Positions 56,404-64,000 of a stretch of DNA of 64,000 nucleotides are shown here, in pieces; position 1 is the first letter of the stretch; the number at the start of each line of letters is the position of its first letter. Both the position numbers and the translations under genes were made by a program. The stretch covers positions 1 through 64,000 of the forward strand of contig NZ_JAUKPO010000008.1 in NCBI RefSeq assembly GCF_030503435.1. The letters run 5' to 3'. The notes beneath the pieces were generated by a model that was not told the origin of the DNA, ran no database searches, and saw nothing but the letters and a program-made list of their open reading frames with translations. The DNA comes from Rhodocytophaga aerolata. GTDB taxonomy: Bacteria > Bacteroidota > Bacteroidia > Cytophagales > 172606-1.

Positions 56404-59165
56404 CTACTTCTTAAGTAATTTGATCACCTGTGTTTTGCCATTTTCTGACTGCAATTTAAGCAGATGCATGCCTGCTTTCAGCGAGAGCCCTGTTAAGGCC
56501 AGCTCCACTTCCGACTGGCCGGATAGAACATATTCTTTTACAAAATAAGTTTTGCCTACTACATCCGTAAGGGTAATTGTTACCTTGCCTTCTTGTTCGC
56601 CTGTAGCAATAGTCAGCTTATCTGAGAAAGGATTCGGGTAAACCACCAGTGGGCTTGCTTGCAGCTCAGCTTCTCCGGCCAATCTAGCAGCCGAAGGCAC
56701 AAAAGGTGACAGTACAGAACCTGGAATCACTGAGATGCTTGTGCTGCCTGGTGTAGTCCAGCCGACCGCTAAGTTATCGCCATAAACTGCTTCTTTGTGC
56801 AAAGCTTCGATGTAATACTTCTTCCCTTTCTCCAAGTTAACAGCTACCGATTTTTGAGAAGCATACTTGGTCCATTGCCTGGCTGAAGTATGTGCAGTCA
56901 GGTAGGCAATCTTTTGTTTACTTGCCGGGCTGTCACTCGAACTCAGCCATAACTCTGCCTGATCATCAGCTGCTATATAGAAAGTGTAACTGCCGGTAGC
57001 AGGCGCACAAATATAGCCTCTGATCCGCTGACCATAGTTATCGCCAATTCCTGAAGGGGTTTCAAATGAAGAAAGTTGAGTAACGGAAGTGGGACTAATA
57101 CTAAAGGGAATATCGGCTACAGTTCCTCCTCGTACATTAGCCCAGTATTCCCGCAAAATACTGCCACTGGCTGTGCATGCAGGTGTGGAAGAGGTAGTAC
57201 TTACTGCCACATTGGAAAAGGTAGCCCTATTTAGCTGAGAGCTTTGGGAAGTCAGGGCCATGCCAACATACGTAGAGTTACTCATCGTAATGGTTGTTTC
57301 CCCAATGGCAGTCCAGGATGATCCATCTATTGAATGATAGGCAGTAAACATATTGCCATTTCTAGACAGTTTGAGCCATTTAGGAGCAGCACCGGGAACC
57401 GACTTATACCCAGGGGTAGCCGCTCCTTGCCGCCACATAAAGTTAATGTTTCCCGAAGGAGTAACGGCCACAGCTACAAAGGAACTACTAGGGGTTTGGT
57501 CTTGTCTGATCATTACCCCTGCTAAAGCATTGGGATGGGTATTACCTATACTTTCTACCTTTGCTACAATGGTGGCATTGCCACTGAAAGGCTGATTGAC
57601 ATAATGAAAAGCATCCGGAGCTTTGTAAAAATCATTGCCTCCGCTTTCTACTATAAATCCTCCTATGTTAGACATATATCTGGCACTTCCAGGCAGAGCC
57701 ACTGCACCGATATCCTGGCTTTTCCAGGGAGCAGGCAAACTGCTGATTTGAGGTAGTAATTTGACTGTGCCTGCTTCCGTGCCATCACTTTTCCACAACT
57801 GTCTGTTTACTTCAAAGCCATCAAAGGCAGAAAATAATAATGTATTATTAACGACTGTTAAGTCTTTTGGATTAGCAGAATTCGGGTGGCCTCCATTCCC
57901 ATCCGGATAGATTTCTTTTACTTGCACGGTACCCTGAGAAGTTCCATTACTTTTCCAAAGTTCCCCATTATTAATTTCACCACCTGGAAGAGTAAACAGC
58001 AAGGTGCCATTTAGATTGGTTAGTTCAAAAGATGGAAAAAAATTATAATAATACTCCTTGTAGAATTCTTTTAGAATACCTGTTCCTGCTCCTGTGCCAT
58101 CACTTTTCCAGAGTTGTTGAGCGCGCATCTCACTCCCAAAGGCATCTTTTTGCACAGATTGGGCAACAAAAAACAGTGTTTCATTTATTACTAGCATCTC
58201 AAGCTGCGCTGAGAGCCCGATTGATTTTACAAACACTGTACCGCAGTTGTACCATCTGTTTTCCACAGCTCACGCTCGTCTCCAACAGAATATCGATCAT
58301 AATAGGTTTGTGCGACAAAATATAAAGCCCCGTTGAAGGCAACGAAGGTGGAAGGAGAGGAACTGACACCAAATTTACTTCCCCATTGGCCATATTCTTC
58401 AGGTGCAATGTCTTTTAGAAGAATAGTGCCTGCAGCCGTGCCATCACTTTTCCATAGCTCAGTTTTATGTTCACTTCCATCATTAGCAGAAAAATACAAG
58501 TTGCCATTCCAGGCATATAGATTGGATGGCCAGGAACTAGTTGTGCCAGGATAAATATCTTTTACCAGTACTGTTCCCGCACTCGTGCCATTACTTTTCC
58601 AGAGCTCCCAGCCAGTGGCTGCCTCATAACCGGAAAAGTATACTACCCCATTCAAATTGGTTAACCCAGCAATACCTCTAGCTTAGGCTGTAGATACTAC
58701 ACTCTTTAATAGGACGGTTCCAGAGCCTGTCCCATCGCTCTTCCAAAGCTCATAGCTATTACCGCCTTTATCTAATACAAAGTATAGTATGCCATTGACA
58801 TCAGTAAGCTGGGAAACCGGAGAAGCTACCGAAGAAGTAAAGCTTTTTATAAGCACTGTACCTTCAGCTGTTCCATTGCTTTTCCATAATTCTTTGCTAT
58901 TGGCTGTAAAGTACAGGGTGCTGCCTATCTTTTTCAGGTTGGCTGGCGAGGAACTAGCTGCCATGGAAGCAATATCTTTTACAAGCAGGGTACCTGCCGG
59001 AGTACCATTACTTTTCCATAATTCAGTTCCTTTATCTGGTGTACTAGCTGCAAAAAACAAGGTACCATTCACATTAGTTAAGCCTGTCGGGTTCTCCTGT
59101 GCTAGCAGAGGAGCTACTAAGAAAACGGAAGCAAGAAAAAAAATGACGGCTTGTGTAGCTGACAT
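56404..59165 (-). pseudogene. second ELWxxDGT/PA14/T9SS surface protein, broken by a stop codon and a frameshift
   Basis: Three pieces read together: 59165-58683, then 58682-58241 and 58241-56404. The first ends at TAA 58683-58685, but the next codons (ARGIAGLTNLNG) continue in the same frame. A second break near 58241-58244 is a lost G: the sequence reads DGTTAVQ where the repeat demands DGTTAGTV. The restored protein would have about 920 residues with a signal peptide, ELWxxDGT repeats, a DUF1349-like domain, one PA14 domain and a T9SS type A sorting domain. It lacks the Ig-like and the first PA14 domain of the intact sister at 52047. Two lesions suggest true decay, or one real and one error. 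Confidence 0.85.
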
Positions 59166-59845
59166 CCAAGGATTGTGCCTCCAAATTATGGGGCGAAAGC
59201 TGGTAAAAGATAGAAAATAACGCATGAGAAGGTTGGTAAAGGTTTGAAATAATTATGGTTGTTTGTTTATAGTAATTTTTTGCCGGATCACCAGCAGCCA
59301 ATGCAATAGTTGAAGCAGCTATGTTTTGCAGTGTAAACTGCCTGTGTCGTATACATAAGAGCACCAGTCGTTTTATAACAGATCTCTATTCTTTCGTCTG
59401 TTTTCTTTGCTTAGCGGAAATAAGGAGAAAAAATTTGCTTAAAAAGGCTTCGCCAGGAAAAACGTTGTTTACAGCCGGACAGATTAATAAAGGATATTGA
59501 GAGGAAGTTAAAAATTTGAACATAGTTAAAAAGTTAAGTGGTTGTAAATAAACTAGTTATTTTGTATATAAGTTACTGTATCTATCGCTAGTTGATTTAA
59601 ACCTTTCTGCTTAGTTATTGGAAGCCTGCTAATAAAGCTACCTGTAGAAGATGGAGGCCTTAATTTACCTTTTCGGCGGATATATTCCGCTTGTATAATG
59701 CAGGTTATTTTTCAAAAGTGTAGAAAACAAAGGTACCAGGAAGGTACATACTTGTCAATACCCATTTCCAGGTATATTGTAGTTAAATTTGTTCTTTTTA
59801 AACCACCTAGCTTGCTGCCCGTATATCCGGATAAAACACGTAAGT
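59166..59845. other. leader and intergenic region right of the broken surface-protein gene
   Basis: Only the promoter at 59728-59758 is recognised in this 680-bp region. No gene of 60 or more codons looks real. The leader from the promoter to the ATG is about 550 nt and resembles the sister copy only around the promoter. Confidence 0.45.
59728..59758 (-). promoter_or_regulatory. duplicated Bacteroidota promoter of the broken ELWxxDGT gene
   Basis: On the minus strand TTG (59756-59758) is followed by 20 nt and TACCTTTG (59728-59735). This is identical in layout to the copy at 56185, while the 14-nt spacer differs. It lies about 550 bp before the ATG. Confidence 0.7.
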
Positions 59846-60190
59846 ATGGAATCAGAAAAATCAACCAATGAAGTGGCACTGGAATCTACAGTGACGTATC
59901 TGGAGGGCTTGCCTACGGGTACCTCTACCAAATCTGCTATAGACAATATAGCCGGATGGGAACAGAAACTAAGAGAAGGCAACAAACCCGAATGGAACAC
60001 GATTGCCGATGAATTAACTACCCTGAAACAATTGTTGACCTCTGGCACCATGGAAGGCAAGCAGATTAGTAAGTCATTAATCAGGCTTGGCGAACTTACT
60101 CAGCAGACTGCAACCAGTGCTGAGAGTAATATAGCGGATGACTTAAAAAAACTAGGCAGCTGGTTAATAAAAATAGGCAATGCTATCTAG
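59846..60190 (+). CDS. small helical protein of unknown function
   Basis: From the ATG at 59846 the product has 114 residues; the frame runs back to 59789 without conserved content. The sequence is nearly all helix-forming (NIAGWEQKLREGNKPEW, then ELTTLKQLL and RLGELTQQT) with no Cys, signal or membrane segment. Similar short proteins occur in Cytophagales genomes as hypotheticals. A weak terminator follows at 60277. The partner is unknown. Confidence 0.6.
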   Translation: MESEKSTNEVALESTVTYLEGLPTGTSTKSAIDNIAGWEQKLREGNKPEWNTIADELTTLKQLLTSGTMEGKQISKSLIRLGELTQQTATSAESNIADDLKKLGSWLIKIGNAI

Positions 60191-60596
60191 AGTTATTAAA
60201 TTTTATTAATAAAATACATACAGTTTACAAAATATCTTGTAAATTTAGGGAGTTAAAAGTTTGAACATAATATATAAAGGGCCTCTCTTCTAGAGGGGCT
60301 TTTTATTTAGGTTTCTCCGCCAGTAGTTTTTTGCCTCCTTCTCCCCCTTCTTGTTTTCCCAACCCATGTGTCTACGCAAAGTCTCTGCAAACAGCTGATT
60401 GTGTACGGTATATTAATTTTAGATTAAACCCAAAGAATAGCTTTTATTTTAAGGCGTAATTTTGTAAGTTTGGTTAAGCTGATATAATATATTGACTACG
60501 AAAGACTTGAATTCTCAAAATAATTATATACTGCCTATGGATTTCTACGCTACTACAATTGTTGAGTAACTAACTTTCTAACCTAAGCTTACAGCT
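60191..60596. other. intergenic region
   Basis: It holds the weak terminator at 60277-60308 and an inverted repeat TTACAA/TTGTAA near 60225. No gene or other signal is recognised. Confidence 0.4.
60277..60308 (+). terminator. weak terminator after the small helical gene
   Basis: CCTCT/AGAGG (60282-60286 with 60292-60296) has outer mismatches and is followed by T5. Confidence 0.5.
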
Positions 60597-60830
60597 ATGC
60601 AGTATATCCCCAGCCTCCAAGAAGTATACCTTGACCAACCCTACGCCAAAATTATGTGGATAGCCGATGGCAATTGCCTGCACGTAGAATGGAAGGCGGC
60701 TCCTACGGAAGAAGGCTTGCATGCAGTATTGGTTATTCAGCGGCACATCATCCGCAAGTATGGCTGCACCAAAGTAGTAGTTGATAATAAGGGGTTAAAA
60801 AAAAGAACGTTAGCGTCTACTATCTGCTAA
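60597..60830 (+). CDS. short STAS-like fragment, possibly truncated
   Basis: The 77-residue product reads as the first half of a STAS/SpoIIAA-like protein: AKIMWIADGNCLHVEWK, a long helix and then TKVVVDNKGL. It resembles the 130-residue protein at 15913 over that part, but stops where the second half should begin, just after an A8 run. Reading past in the other frames gives no long continuation. It may be a truncated or decaying copy, or a real short protein. No function can be given. Confidence 0.5.
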   Translation: MQYIPSLQEVYLDQPYAKIMWIADGNCLHVEWKAAPTEEGLHAVLVIQRHIIRKYGCTKVVVDNKGLKKRTLASTIC

Positions 60831-60852
60831 CCAATGCCTGCCTGTAGCTGCC

Positions 60853-61968
60853 TTACGATTTAGATTTAACCGCACCCGATGATTGATGGCCGGAATGTTT
60901 AATGCCTGCCTGGCTCTCTTCCACTTTTTTCTTTTGTGGAAATAACAGGGAACTCACGACACTAATCAGTAAAATACCTACAATAATGTACAGCGAGTAC
61001 TGTGTTTGAAAACCTATTTCTTTCAGGTAGGAATGCGCCAGCATTTTGCCTCCTATAAAAACCAGTAATACGGCTAAGCCCACCTTTAAGTAATGGAACA
61101 AATGCATAACATTGGCCAGGAAAAAAAACATAGACCGTAAGCCCATAATGGCAAAAATGTTTGAAAAAAACACTACATAGGGATCAGTGGTTACAGCAAA
61201 AACCGCAGGAACAGAATCTACTGCAAAAATAAGGTCTGTAAACTCAATAATCAGCACTACGACAAATAGCGGCGTAAGCATGAGTTTCCCCTGTTTCTTT
61301 ACAAAGAATTTATCATTCACATACCTGGGGTACACAGAAAAATATCTGGAAGCAAACTTTACGACTGGGTGCTTTTGTGGTTCAATCGCCTCATCTTTAT
61401 TGCGGCCGATAAACATGTTTATCCCGGTAAATACCAGAAATGCGCCAAATAAATAGAGTATCCAGCCGGCTTTCATAATCAGCGAGCCTGCGGCAAAAAT
61501 AAAGATGAACCGCATAACAAGAGCTCCCAATATTCCCCAGAACAATACCTTTTTATAATATTTCTCGCGTACACCAAAAGAGGTAAAAATGAGAATGATT
61601 ACAAAAATATTGTCTACTGACAATGCGTATTCTACCAGATACCCGGTTATGTACTCCAAAGCCATATTATTCCGGTAGAGTTGAATGCTAGCCTCCAGAT
61701 CCCCTGGAATAAGCGCCAGCTCTTTGGCATATTTTTGTTGGATGGTTACCAGGTCCTCATAGGTATCTACGCCATGAATGAGCTCGCCATGGGTCCGGAT
61801 AAACACGTAAAAGGCAAGTGCAAACACAACCCAAACGGCACTCCAGCTGGCCGCTTCTTTAAAACTAACTACATGGTTCTTTTTGCTGAAAACACCCAGA
61901 TCCAGCATCAACATACCAATGATGAATATCAGAAACCCGGCAAAAAATATAAATTCGTTTGAAATCAT
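60853..61968 (-). CDS. TerC family membrane protein
   Basis: The 371-residue protein has about eight or nine membrane helices. The family's acidic motifs lie in VEYALSVDNIFVI and in IIEFTDLIFAVDSVPAVF. It has a cytoplasmic loop with basic residues near 200 and a charged C-terminal tail. TerC/Alx proteins export Mn2+ or Ca2+ and associate with tellurite resistance or protein secretion; the exact ion is not known here. No yybP-ykoY-like riboswitch is seen in the leader. Confidence 0.88.
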   Translation of the reverse strand: MISNEFIFFAGFLIFIIGMLMLDLGVFSKKNHVVSFKEAASWSAVWVVFALAFYVFIRTHGELIHGVDTYEDLVTIQQKYAKELALIPGDLEASIQLYRNNMALEYITGYLVEYALSVDNIFVIILIFTSFGVREKYYKKVLFWGILGALVMRFIFIFAAGSLIMKAGWILYLFGAFLVFTGINMFIGRNKDEAIEPQKHPVVKFASRYFSVYPRYVNDKFFVKKQGKLMLTPLFVVVLIIEFTDLIFAVDSVPAVFAVTTDPYVVFFSNIFAIMGLRSMFFFLANVMHLFHYLKVGLAVLLVFIGGKMLAHSYLKEIGFQTQYSLYIIVGILLISVVSSLLFPQKKKVEESQAGIKHSGHQSSGAVKSKS

Positions 61969-62206
61969 CTATTAACCTACGTTTACAGCAAATACTAGCG
62001 ATATATACACAGCATGATGCGAAGGTAGCTTGAAATCTGCAAATACACATGATCTGTTCACATATTCTTCAGCCGCCCATTTCTTTCGGAGTAGAGCTAT
62101 GTTACAAGTGATTGCTAGGAGCTTGTTGTCCATCTTTAAGATAGAATAGCTTTATCGCTGACAAACATTCCCGGATTAGGCTATTGTATAGCATTTACTG
62201 ATTATT

Positions 62207-62214
62207 TAGTTTTG
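62207..62214 (+). promoter_or_regulatory. TAGTTTTG box 4 nt before the GT2 start codon
   Basis: TAGTTTTG fully matches the -7 element TAnnTTTG, with TTG at 62184-62186, 20 nt upstream. It ends 4 nt before the ATG at 62219, so the RNA may be leaderless. Confidence 0.45.
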
Positions 62215-62218
62215 CTCC

Positions 62219-62962
62219 ATGTATAACGGAAAAAAGGTAGTAATTGTATTGCCTGCCTATAATGCAGCTCTTACATTAGAGCAAACCTACCGCGAAATAC
62301 CTTTTGATATTGTAGATGAAGTAGTATTGGTAGATGATGCCAGCCGCGACAATACCATGGAAGTAGGGCGCAAACTGGGCATTACGCACCGCATACGCCA
62401 CGAAGTAAACAAAGGCTATGGGGGCAATCAGAAGACCTGCTACAAGAAAGCATTGGAATTGAAAGCTGATATAGTGGTAATGCTGCATCCGGATTATCAA
62501 TACACCCCTAAACTAATTACTGCGATGGTAGCTATTATTGGGCAGGATTTGTATCCGGTGGTGTTTGGGTCCAGAATTCTGGGCAAGGGAGCCTTAAAAG
62601 GAGGTATGCCTTTATATAAATATATAGCTAACCGCTTTCTTACCTTGTCGCAGAATCTGTTGATGAACAAAAAACTATCGGAATACCATACCGGTTACCG
62701 GGCTTTTTCGGCAGAGGTGCTGCATGCGATTGATTTTACCCATAACTCTAATGACTTTATCTTCGACAATCAAATGATTGCCCAGATCTTTTACAAAGGG
62801 TATGAAATTGCCGAAGTTACCTGCCCCACCAAGTATTTTGAGGAAGCTTCCTCTATTAATTTTTCCCGCAGTGTTACCTATGGCCTGGGTGTGCTGAAAG
62901 TATCTCTCTATTATATGCTTACCAAGCTGGGGCTCATGAAATGGAAGGTGCTTACCGGGTAG
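62219..62962 (+). CDS. family 2 glycosyltransferase
   Basis: The 247-residue enzyme has the GT-A fold of family 2: VIVLPAYNAALTLEQTYR, then VLVDDASRDNTME with the nucleotide-sugar acidic pair, and HPDYQYTPKL. No long membrane helix is evident, though a short hydrophobic C-terminal segment (about 225-240) could lie on the membrane. It resembles dolichol- or undecaprenyl-phosphate sugar transferases and may load a lipid-linked sugar for the GT39-like enzyme convergent to it. The gene ends overlap by 11 bp. The sugar is not known. Confidence 0.88.
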   Translation: MYNGKKVVIVLPAYNAALTLEQTYREIPFDIVDEVVLVDDASRDNTMEVGRKLGITHRIRHEVNKGYGGNQKTCYKKALELKADIVVMLHPDYQYTPKLITAMVAIIGQDLYPVVFGSRILGKGALKGGMPLYKYIANRFLTLSQNLLMNKKLSEYHTGYRAFSAEVLHAIDFTHNSNDFIFDNQMIAQIFYKGYEIAEVTCPTKYFEEASSINFSRSVTYGLGVLKVSLYYMLTKLGLMKWKVLTG

Positions 62963-64000
62963 CTTTTCTGCGGAAGAACACAAATCCGTTCTCTTCTTTT
63001 AACTTTTCCAGGCCTGGCACCTCTTTTAGTTTTTCAGCATGGTTGATCTTGGCTACTACATATACGTCCTTGTCAATATCTCCATATAACAGCCACTGGT
63101 GATCGTAACTTTTAGGATTGGTTACCGGTTGCTTGTTGGTATAATACAACTGTGCATAACTTTTATAGCCTTCCGTAATCACATAGCTATCTTTGCCTTG
63201 CAGGCTCTCGAAAAAGCGGATGGCGGCCCCTTGTGAATACAACTCTATCCGACCTATAAAGAATATAAGCGTCAGCATAACAAAGGTGGCTGTACCTACA
63301 TATAGCGTTACAAAGCCTTTTTGCATGGTACTAGGGTTACTTATCCATTTTATGGCCAATCCGACTACCAGAAAAAGAACAATACCAGCTATGGTTTCCA
63401 TGCCTGTCCAGTTCACTACCGCATCCAGATTAGCCTGTGCAAAAGGATCTTTGCTAAACAAAGGCTTGAGTACTTCTACCTTCATACCGATGAACGGAAG
63501 GGCTAGCGTAGCAATAATATATAAGGTACTCACCGCCATTAAGCCAAACTTCATCCAGGAGTTAAACTTTATCCGTTTTTCCAGCATCTGGTACATGGTA
63601 AGGGCAGCCAGATAGGTTAAGGGAAAATAACATAAGGATGAATAATGAACTATCTTAGATTTGACAATCGTGAACAAGATGAGCACAACCCAGAACAAAA
63701 TGACCATCCAGGTTTTAAAATCACGCTGGTAAATGTACAACTGGTCGGTGCGGGTAAAAGCCCGGATACAGAAGATGGAAGCCGGAAAACAGCCTACCAG
63801 CAACACCACAAAATGATAACCCGGAAAGCCGGCATGTCCTGCATCCGGCGTACTAAACAAGCGGTACTGATACTTAAAAAATTCATTAACAAACCATGTT
63901 CCGTGTGCCAGGGTTACTAGTCCATACCAGATGGCTGATACCGCTATAGCTACCAGCGTATAAAAAATAAACTGCGGAACATTGATATAAAACCGGAGCT
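62952..64000 (-). CDS. GT39/ArnT-like membrane glycosyltransferase, C-terminal part
   Basis: The frame is open to the right window edge, so the N-terminal part is missing. The visible part, about 350 residues, has at least seven membrane helices, with KYQYRLFSTPDAGHAGFPGYH near the start divided across a loop. A soluble C-terminal tail follows (about residues 215-300 from 63860). The order, with large helices plus a periplasmic tail, matches the PMT/ArnT class, which transfers a sugar from a polyprenyl phosphate onto lipid A or protein. The adjacent GT2 enzyme could supply that donor. Function is inferred from topology. Confidence 0.78.
   Translation of the reverse strand, partial: LRFYINVPQFIFYTLVAIAVSAIWYGLVTLAHGTWFVNEFFKYQYRLFSTPDAGHAGFPGYHFVVLLVGCFPASIFCIRAFTRTDQLYIYQRDFKTWMVILFWVVLILFTIVKSKIVHYSSLCYFPLTYLAALTMYQMLEKRIKFNSWMKFGLMAVSTLYIIATLALPFIGMKVEVLKPLFSKDPFAQANLDAVVNWTGMETIAGIVLFLVVGLAIKWISNPSTMQKGFVTLYVGTATFVMLTLIFFIGRIELYSQGAAIRFFESLQGKDSYVITEGYKSYAQLYYTNKQPVTNPKSYDHQWLLYGDIDKDVYVVAKINHAEKLKEVPGLEKLKEENGFVFFRRKATR

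Noticed and set aside
59755-60060. 101-codon frame on the minus strand
   Set aside because: Antisense to the small helical gene, which has the more protein-like composition.
61969-62218. Possible Mn riboswitch (yybP-ykoY) upstream of the TerC gene
   Set aside because: The conserved stem-loop motifs of that class were not visible in the leader.

Overview
The window looks like chromosomal DNA of a Bacteroidota bacterium, probably a Cytophagales member related to Rhodocytophaga. That placement is inference. It rests on type IX secretion (T9SS) sorting domains, a PorP/SprF protein, TAnnTTTG-type promoters, weak or absent Shine-Dalgarno sequences, a DUF4097/ECF-sigma operon and a CzcA-type RND pump typical of the phylum. 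No rRNA, tRNA, CRISPR array or intact insertion sequence was seen.

Layout. 0-1.1 kb: an AT-rich methyltransferase unlike its neighbours. 1.2-7.6 kb: housekeeping and membrane genes (fabG-type reductase, Nudix hydrolase, VWA protein, MFS transporter, gap). 7.6-14.5 kb: a T9SS/gliding-type surface module, with a HExxH membrane protein and porP/sprF on the minus strand and a divergent 1515-residue PKD/Ig protein with a type B sorting domain. 14.6-26.1 kb: mixed metabolism and transport (ROK kinase, methyltransferase, 2-hydroxyacid dehydrogenase, MgtE, PLD-like protein, TPR protein, GH92 mannosidase, DUF72, HIBADH-like dehydrogenase). 26.1-35.5 kb: a DUF6644/DUF6152 pair, then a heavy-metal efflux locus on the minus strand reading response regulator, histidine kinase, small protein, TolC (interrupted by a stop codon), lipoprotein adaptor and CzcA-type pump. 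A six-unit array of 11-bp direct repeats lies between the regulator genes and the pump genes.

35.6-40.4 kb: an operon of ECF sigma factor, membrane-anchored HEAT-repeat protein (likely anti-sigma) and four DUF4097-like exported proteins that arose by duplication of a two-gene module. 40.6-44.3 kb: two outer-membrane proteins, one an OmpA-family protein with a long polar linker. 44.4-49.6 kb: aromatic and quinone biosynthesis (small tyrosine-phosphatase-like gene, DAHP synthase, trpA; divergent menD-menB). 50.2-51.9 kb: a 2-keto-3-deoxy-sugar-acid kinase and aldolase pair. 52.0-59.2 kb: two tandem ELWxxDGT/PA14/T9SS surface-protein genes, one intact and one broken by a stop codon and a frameshift, each preceded at about 550 bp by the same duplicated promoter. 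59.8-64 kb: two small unknown genes (one apparently truncated), a TerC-family exporter, a GT2 glycosyltransferase and the C-terminal part of a GT39/ArnT-like membrane glycosyltransferase running off the right edge.

The points most worth following are the 11-bp repeat array beside an OmpR-family regulator and metal pump, the two promoter copies with very long leaders, the duplicated DUF4097 module under an ECF sigma/HEAT pair, and two separate genes carrying single in-frame TAA codons.
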